Source of the DNA: Bacteroidia bacterium
GTDB lineage: Bacteria > Bacteroidota > Bacteroidia > Chitinophagales > UBA2359
Assembly (NCBI GenBank): GCA_030427245.1
Contig: JAUHXA010000022.1
Coordinates: forward strand, 31,759 to 95,758
Length of the DNA stretch: 64,000 bases
Direction of reading: 5' to 3'
Shown: positions 26,113 to 34,789 of the stretch, one piece after another
How positions within the stretch are numbered: the stretch's first letter is position 1
How the letters are laid out: each line of letters opens with the position of its first letter
Position numbers and translations under genes: made by a program
The notes under the pieces: generated by a model
Told to the model about the DNA's origin: nothing
The model's database searches: none
What the model saw: only the letters and a program-made list of their open reading frames with translations

Positions 26113-27696
26113 TTATTGCAACAGCTCATCGAATAAAGAGTGTATTTTTTCAAGACTTTTATCCTTCTGATTTTGCAGATAAGATTCTACCAATGTACTT
26201 ATTTCATCGTGTAATTTAACTTCTGCCCTATCCTCCCAATCAATCCTCCTAAACGGAATACTCGAAATTGGCTTCTCTGAAAACTCCACAATATTCCCCT
26301 TCACAATGCCTTTGTTTTTCAACCAATTAAATACTCGATGATTATTCAAAAAAGCGAGAACATAATAAATATTTTCCTTTATATCCTCTTTTAAAAATAG
26401 CGCTGCTACATCTTGAGTTGGAAAAATGCCACTTTCAACATAGGCAAATCGAAAGTAATCTTTGTTGGAAATCCGTTCTTTGCATGGAACAAAAATTCTT
26501 GGTTGGTCCGAATTAAAGAGTTTGTAATTCCTCAAAAATACCCATTTCCAATAGGCGATTTTTCGATTGTATTGATAACGTTTTTCTAACCTTTCTCTGA
26601 AGGGTTGCAATTTTTGGTAAAAATAGGGGAATTTTTCCTTCAACTCGTTTTCATCGTTTATCTCATTGGCAAAAATATATTTTGTAATTTCTTTGTAAGA
26701 AAAAGGATACAGGTTTTTTGCCTTGATAACTTCAAGCGTGTGCTTACGCTCCAATTCATTCAAAATCGGCTCTCCTTTCAATTGAAAAGCTTTATCCAAT
26801 CCGCTTACCATTCCATTGCCAATATCACAAATATCCCCAATAGTCGAACCTAAACACGATTTTTCAAATTTTTCTATTACCTTTCGCTCTAAGTCCGAAG
26901 TCAAAAGCCACCGTTTGTTCAACTCAAATTGTTTGACAAAAAATTGGTGTATGTCTGGATTTTCATTACATCCATTTCTTATTGCAGTTAAAATATCAAC
27001 AGTTAAAGATTTGTTTTTATAATATTTCGTGACTTCAATAGTTTCATTTTTAGTATTTTTAGATTTGATGTATTTAAAAATAACAACTGAAACCGATGCG
27101 CTATTGAAAATAGGTGTTTCGTTGAAGTGATAGATTTTATCAAAATATCCATTTTCGACCATATAACCCCTAAGTCTCTCAGAATGAGTCGTGTTCATCC
27201 AGTATTCAGGACAAATAAAAATCAATTGTCCATCTTCTTTAAGAGATTCAATGGATTTTAGAATGAAGATATAAAGGTAATCACAAAGGCTGTTGAAGTA
27301 TTGATTCCAAAGGTGATTTTTAGCCAATTCTTCTTTCAAGTCACTTTCGAGGTTTTTCCATCGGATATAAGGGGGATTGCCTATGATTAAATCATACTTT
27401 GTCTTAATTTTAGCAGAAACAAAGCTTTCGTATTTTACACAGTTGTATTCTGTCGCTAAATTGTGGTCAATTTCATAGGCAGTCAAATTCTTAAAGCCTT
27501 TTTTTTGAAGAATTTCCAAAAAAACACCTTCTCCACAGGAGGGTTCTAAAATTTCAGCATTAATGAAAATATCTGCTAATGAAATCATAAAATCAGCAAC
27601 CATAGTGGGTGTAAAGTATTGTCCATATTTATTTTTTTTATTGTCTTCTGTCACAAGAACTTTATTGTCTATTGCAGGATTTTTTGTCTTGTTCAT
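26113..27696 (-). CDS. Class I DNA N6-adenine methyltransferase, orphan
   Basis: A 527-residue methylase of the Eco57I/TaqI-like group. Motif X/entry is KYGQYFTPTMVADFM (about 24-38), SAM motif I ILEPSCGEGVFLEIL (49-63), and catalytic motif IV NPPYIRW (107-113), which indicates N6-adenine methylation. The C-terminal half (about 265-500) is a target-recognition region like that of TaqI-type methylases. No restriction nuclease is encoded beside it: the neighbours are an acetyltransferase and a glycosylasparaginase. It is AT-rich compared with flanking genes, suggesting acquisition. It may be a solitary regulatory methylase or the remnant of a restriction system. Confidence 0.85.
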   Translation of the reverse strand: MNKTKNPAIDNKVLVTEDNKKNKYGQYFTPTMVADFMISLADIFINAEILEPSCGEGVFLEILQKKGFKNLTAYEIDHNLATEYNCVKYESFVSAKIKTKYDLIIGNPPYIRWKNLESDLKEELAKNHLWNQYFNSLCDYLYIFILKSIESLKEDGQLIFICPEYWMNTTHSERLRGYMVENGYFDKIYHFNETPIFNSASVSVVIFKYIKSKNTKNETIEVTKYYKNKSLTVDILTAIRNGCNENPDIHQFFVKQFELNKRWLLTSDLERKVIEKFEKSCLGSTIGDICDIGNGMVSGLDKAFQLKGEPILNELERKHTLEVIKAKNLYPFSYKEITKYIFANEINDENELKEKFPYFYQKLQPFRERLEKRYQYNRKIAYWKWVFLRNYKLFNSDQPRIFVPCKERISNKDYFRFAYVESGIFPTQDVAALFLKEDIKENIYYVLAFLNNHRVFNWLKNKGIVKGNIVEFSEKPISSIPFRRIDWEDRAEVKLHDEISTLVESYLQNQKDKSLEKIHSLFDELLQ

Positions 27697-27811
27697 TTTG
27701 ACAAGTTACATTTTTTTTTCTTTATACATCAAACATCTCTTGAATAAACTAAATTGTTCTCTTAAATTCACAAAAATAAAAATCAAAAATCATCACTAAA
27801 AATCATTACCT

Positions 27812-28807
27812 ATGTTCTCACGTCGCAACTTCCTCTTTCAATCCATTTTAGGCACTTTTGGCTTGTCCTTCAATAGCTGCAATGCCAAAACCCCAAACAA
27901 ATCCACTTCAAAAATGACTACAAAACCCAACTCCAATTTCAAACCCACTGTCATTTCAACTTGGAATAACGGTTTATCTGCCAATGAAGCCGCTTGGAAA
28001 GTTATCGAAGTAGGCGGTAAAGCGATTGATGCAGTTGAAGCAGGGGTAAGAGTTGTAGAAGCCGACCCCAAAACTACATCGGTGGGCTATGGCGGATTTC
28101 CCGACAGGGATGGAAATGTCACTTTGGACGCTTGCATCATGGACGAAACAGGCAATTGTGGTTCTGTTTGTTTTTTGAAGCATATCAAGCACCCCATTTC
28201 AGTGGCTCGTAAGGTGATGGACAATACACCACACGTTATTTTGGCAGGTCAAGGTGCCCTTCAATTTGCGCTCGAACAAGGTTTTGAGAAAGAGAACTTA
28301 CTCACTCCCAAAGCAAAAGCTGCATGGGAAAAATGGAAAAAAGAATCCAACTACCACCCCATTATTAACATCGAAAACCATGATACAATTGGCTTGTTGG
28401 CAATTGACCAAAATGGTGACATTTCGGGAGCTTGTACCACAAGCGGTTTGGCCTTCAAAATGCAGGGAAGAGTGGGCGACTCTCCTATTATCGGTGCGGG
28501 TTTGTTTGTCGACAATGAAGTAGGAGGAGCGACTGCAACAGGTATGGGTGAAGCCGTTTTGAAAACTTTGGGTTCGTTTTTGGTAGTAGAATTGATGCGT
28601 CAAGGCAAAACCCCTCAAGAAGCCTGTGAAGAAGCAGTGATGCGGATTGTGAAAAATCAGAATTACAAAGATTTTCAAATTGGCTACTTAGCCATTGACA
28701 AACAGGGCAATTATGGAGCTTATTGTATTCATTCGGGTTTTGATTTTGCAGTCTATCAAGGTGGTAAAAACCAATTGATAGATAGTCCATCCTATGTAAA
28801 GTCTTAA
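27812..28807 (+). CDS. N(4)-(beta-N-acetylglucosaminyl)-L-asparaginase (glycosylasparaginase)
   Basis: A 331-residue Ntn-hydrolase that cleaves the GlcNAc-Asn bond left after glycoprotein breakdown. A twin-arginine-type signal (MFSRRNFLFQSILG) starts the protein. Autocleavage and the nucleophile are at the Thr192 of NHDTIGLLAID, followed by GDISGACTTSGLAFKMQGRVGDSPIIGAG and GGATATGMGEAV, all diagnostic. The precursor would be exported folded by Tat. Together with the PNGase F-type protein elsewhere in the window it suggests use of N-glycoproteins. It is ended by a bidirectional terminator. Confidence 0.92.
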   Translation: MFSRRNFLFQSILGTFGLSFNSCNAKTPNKSTSKMTTKPNSNFKPTVISTWNNGLSANEAAWKVIEVGGKAIDAVEAGVRVVEADPKTTSVGYGGFPDRDGNVTLDACIMDETGNCGSVCFLKHIKHPISVARKVMDNTPHVILAGQGALQFALEQGFEKENLLTPKAKAAWEKWKKESNYHPIINIENHDTIGLLAIDQNGDISGACTTSGLAFKMQGRVGDSPIIGAGLFVDNEVGGATATGMGEAVLKTLGSFLVVELMRQGKTPQEACEEAVMRIVKNQNYKDFQIGYLAIDKQGNYGAYCIHSGFDFAVYQGGKNQLIDSPSYVKS

Positions 28808-28839
28808 ATCACAATGCCTTTATTTTTAGCGAATAATCA

Positions 28840-28880
28840 AAAAAGGCTTCATGTGAAACAATATCACATGAAGCCTTTTT
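28840..28880. terminator. Bidirectional terminator between convergent genes
   Basis: A 17-bp perfect stem (28840-28856 with 28864-28880), core AAGGCTTCATGTGA, with a 7-nt loop and A/T runs on both sides. It can end both the glycosylasparaginase gene and the minus-strand thioredoxin gene. Confidence 0.9.
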
Positions 28881-28897
28881 ATTGAATTGGAGTTTGT

Positions 28898-29632
28898 CTA
28901 AGGATTGCTATTCGCTTTTGCCTTTCTTTGTTCCAACATTTTCTTCAATTCTTCTTGGCTCATTTTACGATTACCTCTTGGAGGGCTTTGAGGAATTGGA
29001 GATTGGTAGTCTTGAAGGAACTGACCTAAGGTCTTGTTATTGTAATGGTTTTCAGCAATGAATCGAGTAATGCCATCAAAACCGTTTGCATCTTTGTATC
29101 CTGCATAGGCATCTATGCGATTGAGATTTTCATCCAAAAAAGCAACCGTTGGATAACCGACGCGCCCTGTTGGTTTGTCTCCCAAAATTAACTTGTAGGT
29201 CAATTCATTTGTTCCTCTTCGACCTTTCGGTATAAATTTGTACTCTTTACCACCAAAATTGATGTTTTCCTCTTGCTCGGCATTAAACTTAACAGCATGA
29301 AAATTTTCGTTGATGTAGTCTGCTACTTCGGGATAAGAAAAAGTATTTTTATCCATGCGTTTGCACCAACCACACCAACTTGTGTATAAGTCGACCAGTA
29401 CTTTTTTAGGTTCTTTCTCCATCGCAGCAGGCAATTCTTCCATACTTATCCAGTTTACTTTCCCGTTCATTTCCACTGAATTTGCTTGCGGATTCGTTTT
29501 TTTCTCTATTTTTTGAGTAGTAGGCTTTGATTCTTTACCATCATTACTTGTTTGTTCGCCATCGGCTGTACAAGCAGTAAATAAAAATGCTACACAAAGC
29601 ATCATTATTGCCAGTTGTCCTATACTTTTCAT
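28898..29632 (-). CDS. Thioredoxin-fold lipoprotein
   Basis: A 244-residue lipoprotein: signal MKSIGQLAIMMLCVAFLFTAC with the lipid-bearing Cys21, then a Ser/Lys/Thr linker. The thioredoxin-like domain contains the redox motif LYTSWCGWCKRMD (Cys87, Cys90), TFSYPEVADYINENF and the cis-Pro region GYPTVAFLD. The type is like the DUF255/thioredoxin_7 proteins. It is probably tethered in the periplasm and reduces or shuffles disulfides. The C-terminal 30 residues are Pro/Gln/Lys-rich. Confidence 0.85.
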   Translation of the reverse strand: MKSIGQLAIMMLCVAFLFTACTADGEQTSNDGKESKPTTQKIEKKTNPQANSVEMNGKVNWISMEELPAAMEKEPKKVLVDLYTSWCGWCKRMDKNTFSYPEVADYINENFHAVKFNAEQEENINFGGKEYKFIPKGRRGTNELTYKLILGDKPTGRVGYPTVAFLDENLNRIDAYAGYKDANGFDGITRFIAENHYNNKTLGQFLQDYQSPIPQSPPRGNRKMSQEELKKMLEQRKAKANSNP

Positions 29633-29741
29633 CGCTCTTTAATTTTTAGTATGAGTTGAAATAATAACAAAAATACAACGATTTGAGGATTTTCAAAAGA
29701 AGTTTTACTGAATGTCCTTGGCTTTTGAATGATTGGCATTG

Positions 29742-30425
29742 TCAATCAACAAGATTACACAATAGATTTAATACTTCTTTTGCCGTTGTTCCTACCTCAA
29801 TATCTGAACGATAAAGAAGTTGGATAAGTTTAACATCCATTGCAGAAAAAGAAGTACTATAAGATTGCCCTTCATAAAATATACTGTTCTCATATTTCCA
29901 CGAATCTGTTAGTAAACCAAGGCTTTGTGTAAGTTCTTCTCGCAGGGTATGTGCCCTTTTTTGAGGATTTTTTGTCTGAGAGGAGACTAAAATATTGGCT
30001 TTATAGATTTGATAACTGGGTTGAGGATAGACAAATGTTACCCCATTAAGAATGGGGTTATGTACATCTTTGAAGTAGCTTTCGGCTTGTTGAAAGGTTT
30101 GAGAATCGGTGAAATAAAGGTGCATATTAGGCTCTGCTTCCTGCAAACATATATTGATTGAGGGAAGTAAAAGATTTAATTCGTCAGTAAGCTGTCGAAG
30201 ATTGTTTAAATCGGAAGGGGTTGCTTCTCCATGAACTGCAATGTGAATATCTTGCTTCCATTTGAGAATTCTTGTAGTATCTGTTGAGGGATAATTGAGG
30301 GCAACTTCCATAAAATAAGTCACCAATTGAGGGGAATATTTTGAATTAGGACAATGAACAAGAGAGGATTGGCAGCTGTGAAAGATTAAAAAAGAAAGAA
30401 GAAAAAGAAAGAAAAAAGGCTTCAA
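29742..30425 (-). CDS. DUF2927 lipoprotein
   Basis: A 227-residue exported protein with a lipobox-like FLIFHSC (Cys18). The second half matches DUF2927: RAHTLREELTQSLGLLTDSWKYENSIFYEG, followed by SAMDVKLIQLLYRSDI, a layout recalling zincin-like metallopeptidases in which a HxxxH-like helix is replaced by LREELTQ. No biochemical role is established. It is followed on the same strand, 18 bp upstream, by a zinc-ribbon membrane protein gene, so the genes may be co-transcribed. Confidence 0.7.
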   Translation of the reverse strand: MKPFFFLFLLSFLIFHSCQSSLVHCPNSKYSPQLVTYFMEVALNYPSTDTTRILKWKQDIHIAVHGEATPSDLNNLRQLTDELNLLLPSINICLQEAEPNMHLYFTDSQTFQQAESYFKDVHNPILNGVTFVYPQPSYQIYKANILVSSQTKNPQKRAHTLREELTQSLGLLTDSWKYENSIFYEGQSYSTSFSAMDVKLIQLLYRSDIEVGTTAKEVLNLLCNLVD

Positions 30426-30443
30426 TGTATTAGTTTGAGGTTG

Positions 30444-31100
30444 TCAGTGTCGAAGAAGTTTTCGTATTTCTCCTTCAATTTCAGTTGCTTTCTCCTGATA
30501 TCTCAAACCCTTTAATAGCTCCACTTTTTGGCCATTTCGGTGAATGCCTTTTACTTGATAAGTAGAATTTGTTTTTTGCTTCTTTTGTCCTACAAATTGG
30601 TGTTTTTGAGCATATACGCCTCTAATATTGAAGTTGTCTAAGGTTTGTCGTTGACCACCAAATAACGGAAATATATTATCAATATTATTTGCAAATCCAC
30701 TCAAAGACCAAGTCTGTTTACTACCAAACAAAGCAGCTACCAAAAAATAAGTTAAGTACAAACCTACAACAGTAATGATGCCTAAGGCAACAGCCAAAGC
30801 TGTGTACCCTTTGCTCAAACAAGTAAATACAAATATAACGAAGCTAATATTCCAAAAAAACATGAATACCAATAATGACAGATGAATAAACTGTTGAGAT
30901 TCAAAAAGGGTATTTAAAAAATTTTCAGTTTGCTTATTTGAAACATCATCTTGAAGTTCTTCATTATTTGTTGAAAACCTGAATACACTATTACAGTGAC
31001 TACACTTAGCCACACCAATAGTTTGGTTTATATTTTCTGAATCTACATTAGTTCCACAAGAACTACATTGTAGATTCGTTTCATCTGTTAGGTTTATCAT
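30444..31100 (-). CDS. Zinc-ribbon membrane protein, unknown function
   Basis: A 218-residue protein beginning with a zinc-ribbon pair (LQCSSCGTN ... KCSHCNSVFRF, residues about 10-45). Two or more membrane helices follow (LSLLVFMFFWNISFVIFVFTCL and TALAVALGIITVVGLYLTYFLVAALFG), then a cytoplasmic C-terminal domain with basic residues and ELLKGLRYQEKATEIEGEIRKLL. It has a paralogue at 31293-32009 with the same layout. No functional family is recognised. Confidence 0.6.
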   Translation of the reverse strand: MINLTDETNLQCSSCGTNVDSENINQTIGVAKCSHCNSVFRFSTNNEELQDDVSNKQTENFLNTLFESQQFIHLSLLVFMFFWNISFVIFVFTCLSKGYTALAVALGIITVVGLYLTYFLVAALFGSKQTWSLSGFANNIDNIFPLFGGQRQTLDNFNIRGVYAQKHQFVGQKKQKTNSTYQVKGIHRNGQKVELLKGLRYQEKATEIEGEIRKLLRH

Positions 31101-31292
31101 TTCTGTACTTTAATTACTGTGTTCTGAATCAAAAAGCTTATTTGTTGGTTCTTGTTGGTAAATTTCTAAAAAACCTATTTTCACAAAATACAACATTTAA
31201 TTTATCATTTATAGTTTTTACCAAAAAAAATCCCATTTTGGGGTTTAATAAGGTATCCTCTGGCTATTATGACAAATTTCAGTCCAAAAAGT

Positions 31293-32009
31293 TTATTTTA
31301 AATATTCACCTTCTACATACCTATCTTCAATTCCCAAAAAGTGCTCAATATACCTCTCTAAATACCTCGCCTGTTCCACCTTTTCAATTCCTCTCAGAAT
31401 ACAAACAGTCCCTCCTTTCTTTAAAAGAACGTTCAAATCAAAGCTATAACGCGTATAATGTTTGCCTTGATTAATATGTATAGTACAATACAATTGAGAA
31501 ATATTGTCACGCCTAAGTTTAGGATTGAGTGACCAAGGAATAGGTTGATGTGTTACCGAAAGTTGAAATTTATCAATTTTGATGTAGGTGCTATTTAAAA
31601 AACCTGCAATGCTAATATATAGTAAATTGATGCCTCCGAAAGCATATACTATTCCTAACATTGCCATAAAAGAAGCACCGCTAGCAATAGTAATCGTTAG
31701 CCAAAAAATGGTACTAATATTCCATAAACCAGCTAGAATGAGCAATAAAAAAAAGCGCCCACTCCACCAACGATAAGTTAACAGTAAGTTTGCACCTTCT
31801 TTTTGGATATTGACACCTTTAGGTTTATTTTTAGGTCTCAATGCTAAGGAATAATCTTCTAATAAACTAGCTTTAAAAGGAAAAACACAGGCACACTTTG
31901 AACATACCGCTAATAAACTATGAATATTAATATCCTTTGAAGGTATAGGATGATATTTGCAATTGGGGCATTGTAGTTTAATTGGTGTTCGTGTAAGTTT
32001 GCCTTTCAT
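31293..32009 (-). CDS. Zinc-ribbon membrane protein, paralogue of the downstream neighbour
   Basis: A 238-residue protein with the same plan as the gene at 30444: N-terminal CxxC pairs (LQCPNCKYHP ... VCSKCACVFPF), two hydrophobic hairpin segments (RFFLLLILAGLWNISTIFWLTITIASGASF and AMLGIVYAFGGINLLYISIAGFLNS), and a basic C-terminal domain ending in CILRGIEKVEQARYLERYIEHFLGIED. The two paralogues are tandem on the minus strand, 192 bp apart. Function unknown. Confidence 0.6.
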   Translation of the reverse strand: MKGKLTRTPIKLQCPNCKYHPIPSKDINIHSLLAVCSKCACVFPFKASLLEDYSLALRPKNKPKGVNIQKEGANLLLTYRWWSGRFFLLLILAGLWNISTIFWLTITIASGASFMAMLGIVYAFGGINLLYISIAGFLNSTYIKIDKFQLSVTHQPIPWSLNPKLRRDNISQLYCTIHINQGKHYTRYSFDLNVLLKKGGTVCILRGIEKVEQARYLERYIEHFLGIEDRYVEGEYLK

Positions 32010-32101
32010 ACGATATGTTTAGTGGTAACTTGAATAGCCTTTATTATTTAATTGATTGTGACACGAATAAGTTCCCTACGGAACAACTAAATGTAAATAA
32101 T

Positions 32102-32692
32102 ATGCAAGCCGAAAGTGTAAAAATAGTTTCAAATTGGGGAATAGGCAAGGATTGGACGCTTTTTTTAGATAGGGACGGGGTTATTAATCAAAGAATTATA
32201 GACCATTACGTGTGCAAGTGGGATGAATTTCATTACATAGAAGGTGTACTTCAAGCAATCCGAAAATTTAGCTCTATTTTTCGTAACATTGTTGTTGTTA
32301 CCAACCAAAGAGGTATTAATCGAGGGCTCATGACTCATCAAGATCTCAGCGAGATTTTTGATAAAATGCGCCAATCTATCGAAAAAGCTGGGGGAAGGAT
32401 AGACCAATTTTATTATTGTCCGCACCTCGTTGAAGAGGGCTGTAATTGCAGAAAACCCAAAATAGGGATGGGTTTGCAAGCAAAAAAAGAATTTCCCAAC
32501 ATTGATTTCAAAAAGTCAGTAATGGTGGGTGATATGATTACAGACATGGAATTTGGAAAAGGATTAGGCATGAAAACCATCTACTTAACCAACCACAGAA
32601 ATACCTATTATCCCAATCGTTCAGATGTAATTGATGCCTATTTTTCACAACTTTCAGACTTTGCCAATGTTTTAATGGAGGATACTTGGTGA
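32102..32692 (+). CDS. HAD-family phosphatase, GmhB-like (heptose-bisphosphate/histidinol-phosphate type)
   Basis: A HAD hydrolase with all key motifs: nucleophile LFLDRDGVINQR, motif II VVVTNQRGINRGLM, the zinc-binding loop YYCPHLVEEGCNCRKPKIGM, and motif IV MVGDMITDMEFGKGLGMKTIYL. This matches D-glycero-D-manno-heptose 1,7-bisphosphate 7-phosphatase-type enzymes, which act in LPS heptose synthesis. I prefer the ATG at 32102 (MQAESVKIV); an ATG at 32015 would add 29 residues without homology. No other heptose gene lies nearby. Confidence 0.8.
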   Translation: MQAESVKIVSNWGIGKDWTLFLDRDGVINQRIIDHYVCKWDEFHYIEGVLQAIRKFSSIFRNIVVVTNQRGINRGLMTHQDLSEIFDKMRQSIEKAGGRIDQFYYCPHLVEEGCNCRKPKIGMGLQAKKEFPNIDFKKSVMVGDMITDMEFGKGLGMKTIYLTNHRNTYYPNRSDVIDAYFSQLSDFANVLMEDTW

Positions 32693-32708
32693 GAAAAATT
32701 TTATTAAA

Positions 32709-32716
32709 TACATTTG
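32709..32716 (+). promoter_or_regulatory. -7 box TACATTTG before the acidic TPR protein
   Basis: TACATTTG fits TAnnTTTG and is followed by GTAGCT, the same bases that follow the box at 33889-33896 before sdhC. It lies about 66 bp upstream of the preferred ATG at 32783. Confidence 0.5.
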
Positions 32717-32782
32717 TAGCTAAATATCTTGTTTAACTTAAACATCATTTTGACATTCTTTCACCACTTCAATTGTAACAGC

Positions 32783-33859
32783 ATGAAAAAGAAACGACAT
32801 AATAGAAGAAAAATTGAGGAAGAAGAGGAATTTTTTGATGAATTCGAGGACGAGTTTGAAGATGAATTTGACGAATTTGAAGAAAATTCTCCAAAAGAAA
32901 AGAAAGGTGGTTTCTTTAGTAAATTATTTGGTGGTGATACTGACGATGAATTTGAAGACGAATTTGAAGAAGAACCAAAACCTGTTAAACGAAAAAAATC
33001 TACTTCCCCCCCTCCTGTCTCAAAAAAACGCAAAAAACCGCCAGTAGTTGAGGAGTTTGAAGAAGATGAATTTGAAGACGAATTCGAGGATGAGTTCGAA
33101 GAAGAACCCAGACCCGTTAGACGCAAAAAAACAAATTCTACCCCCCCTCCCATCAAAAAAGTGCGCAAGCAGATTGTGGCAGATGACGAATTTGAAGACA
33201 GTTATGACGAAGATGAATATGAGGACGATTACGATGATGAAATAGAGTTGAGCCCAGAACAGAAAAAAATAGCAATGGGTGTATTGGGAGTTTTGGCTTT
33301 TATGTTTTTGGCTTGGATCATGTGGCCCAGTAGTAAAAATGCAAATTCACCTGCAAAACCGAACACAACTGTCAATACCGAGGCAAACTTGAATAATCTT
33401 CCTGAACCGACTACGGCAAAAGGTCATGCTGATAGAGCACAGGCTTACTTCAATATTCAACAATACGAAAAGTCTTTAGAATACCTGAATAAAGCAATTG
33501 CAATAGAACCAAACTACGAAGACATACATCGAAATAAAGGGATGTTGTTCAGTTTGACGAATCAATATGATTTGGCAATTCCTGAATTTGATATACATTT
33601 GCAAACCAAACCTGATGATGTCATTGTCTATCATTGGAGAGGTATAGCCAAATTTAATACCGCACAATATGCAGAATCTATTGCAGATTTTAGTGAGGTA
33701 ATCAACCGTGATGAACCAAAAGGTGAATATTATGTTTATCGCTCTCAGGCACACAATGCACTGGGAAACAAAAAAGAGGCTATTGCGGATGCGGAGGAAG
33801 CACAAAAGTTGGGTATAGAACTCAAACCTGAATATCTCGAAGAATTGCAAGCAAAATAA
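32783..33859 (+). CDS. Acidic low-complexity membrane protein with TPR domain
   Basis: The ATG at 32783 (MKKKRHNRRKIEEEEEF) is the likely start; an ATG at 32729 would add 18 residues. The 358-residue protein begins with a long cytoplasmic-type segment of repeated (F)EDEFEDEFEEE blocks alternating with basic proline-containing KPVKRKKS/RPVRRKKT patches (about 1-160). One membrane helix follows (AMGVLGVLAFMFLAWIMW, about 165-183), then TPR repeats (about 210-350; GHADRAQAYFNIQQYEKSLEYLNKAIAIEPNYEDIH). The polyampholyte N-terminus may scaffold proteins or bind cations; this is inference. It precedes sdhC but has its own promoter box. Confidence 0.65.
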   Translation: MKKKRHNRRKIEEEEEFFDEFEDEFEDEFDEFEENSPKEKKGGFFSKLFGGDTDDEFEDEFEEEPKPVKRKKSTSPPPVSKKRKKPPVVEEFEEDEFEDEFEDEFEEEPRPVRRKKTNSTPPPIKKVRKQIVADDEFEDSYDEDEYEDDYDDEIELSPEQKKIAMGVLGVLAFMFLAWIMWPSSKNANSPAKPNTTVNTEANLNNLPEPTTAKGHADRAQAYFNIQQYEKSLEYLNKAIAIEPNYEDIHRNKGMLFSLTNQYDLAIPEFDIHLQTKPDDVIVYHWRGIAKFNTAQYAESIADFSEVINRDEPKGEYYVYRSQAHNALGNKKEAIADAEEAQKLGIELKPEYLEELQAK

Positions 33860-33888
33860 TCATTTACAAAGACCACAAAAGTCTTAAA

Positions 33889-33896
33889 TATTTTTG
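33889..33896 (+). promoter_or_regulatory. -7 box TATTTTTG before sdhC
   Basis: TATTTTTG, followed by TAGCT, fits TAnnTTTG and lies 47 bp before the sdhC ATG. It is the probable start of the sdhCAB transcript. No clear -33 TTTG is seen. Confidence 0.5.
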
Positions 33897-33943
33897 TAGC
33901 TTTAGTAAACCAAACAAAAAACAATCACAATTAAATTAATTAT

Positions 33944-34621
33944 ATGAGTTGGGTAGTTAATTTTTTCAGTTCCTCCGTTGGAAAGAAAGTCATTATGAGT
34001 CTAACAGGCTTGTTTTTATGCCTATTTTTGGCTGTACACATGTCGGGAAACTTCCTCTTATTGCAGGATGATGGAGGACTTGCCTTTAATGAGTACACCA
34101 AATTTATGACGACCTTTCCGCTGGTCAAAGTCGTTTCCTATATCACTTATGCCTTCATTATTTTTCACATTGTAGATGGTATCATGTTGGCACTCAACAA
34201 TCGCAAAGCGAGACCAGTGAAATATGCGGTGTCCAAACCTTCTAATTCTTGGCAATCTCGAAACATGGCATTGTTAGGCATTGTCATTTTCTTCTTTTTG
34301 GTTGTACATCTCAAAAGTTTTTGGTTTGAACTAAAATTTGGTCATGTACCGATGGATGCCAATCAAAACAAAGACTTATATTCTATTGTCTATGAAGCCT
34401 TTTCTCAATGGTGGTATGTCGCCCTTTACTTGGTGTCTTTGATAGCTTTGGGGCTTCATTTATCACATGGTTTTCAGAGTGCTTTTCAATCATTGGGTTT
34501 GAACCACAGCAAATACACCCCTTTCATCAAAGGATTTGGTCTATTGTTCTCAATAGTTATTCCCTTAGGATTTGCCATTCAGCCCATCTTTGTTTTTTTG
34601 AAGGCAACTGGACGGATTTAG
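33944..34621 (+). CDS. sdhC: Succinate dehydrogenase cytochrome b558 subunit
   Basis: A 225-residue, five-helix membrane anchor of the succinate dehydrogenase/fumarate reductase b558 family (Bacteroides/Bacillus type, one polypeptide binding two hemes b). Candidate heme-ligand histidines lie in FLAVHMSGN, FIIFHIVDG, VVHLKSFW and LHLSHGFQSA. It anchors SdhA and SdhB and passes electrons to menaquinone. The TAG stop overlaps the first base of a 15-bp palindrome. It is the first gene of sdhCAB. Confidence 0.92.
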   Translation: MSWVVNFFSSSVGKKVIMSLTGLFLCLFLAVHMSGNFLLLQDDGGLAFNEYTKFMTTFPLVKVVSYITYAFIIFHIVDGIMLALNNRKARPVKYAVSKPSNSWQSRNMALLGIVIFFFLVVHLKSFWFELKFGHVPMDANQNKDLYSIVYEAFSQWWYVALYLVSLIALGLHLSHGFQSAFQSLGLNHSKYTPFIKGFGLLFSIVIPLGFAIQPIFVFLKATGRI

Positions 34622-34700
34622 GTATCGGATACCTATGATTTATAACAGTAAAAACGATTGATTTAGTGGCAATACGGCTAATAATAAAGGTATCCTACCC
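34620..34700 (+). repeat. Paired palindromes between sdhC and sdhA (copy 2)
   Basis: AGGTATCGGATACCT at 34620-34634 overlaps the sdhC stop codon. After 53 bp a damaged partner AGGTATCCTACCC (34688-34700) follows, lacking two central bases of the AGGTATCCGATACCT form. Spacing matches the feoA-feoB and sdhA-sdhB pairs, while the spacer itself is unrelated. Confidence 0.75.
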
Positions 34701-34789
34701 TTTGGCTACTTAATCAAGATTTAATTTTTACTAAGTAATTTGTAATTCAAAATTTAAAAACTCAAATTCATCATTCATAATTGACGAAC

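Noticed and set aside
31142..31474. 110-codon plus-strand ORF in the gap between the zinc-ribbon genes
   Set aside because: Most of it is antisense to the zinc-ribbon paralogue; composition is shadow-like and no start signal is seen.
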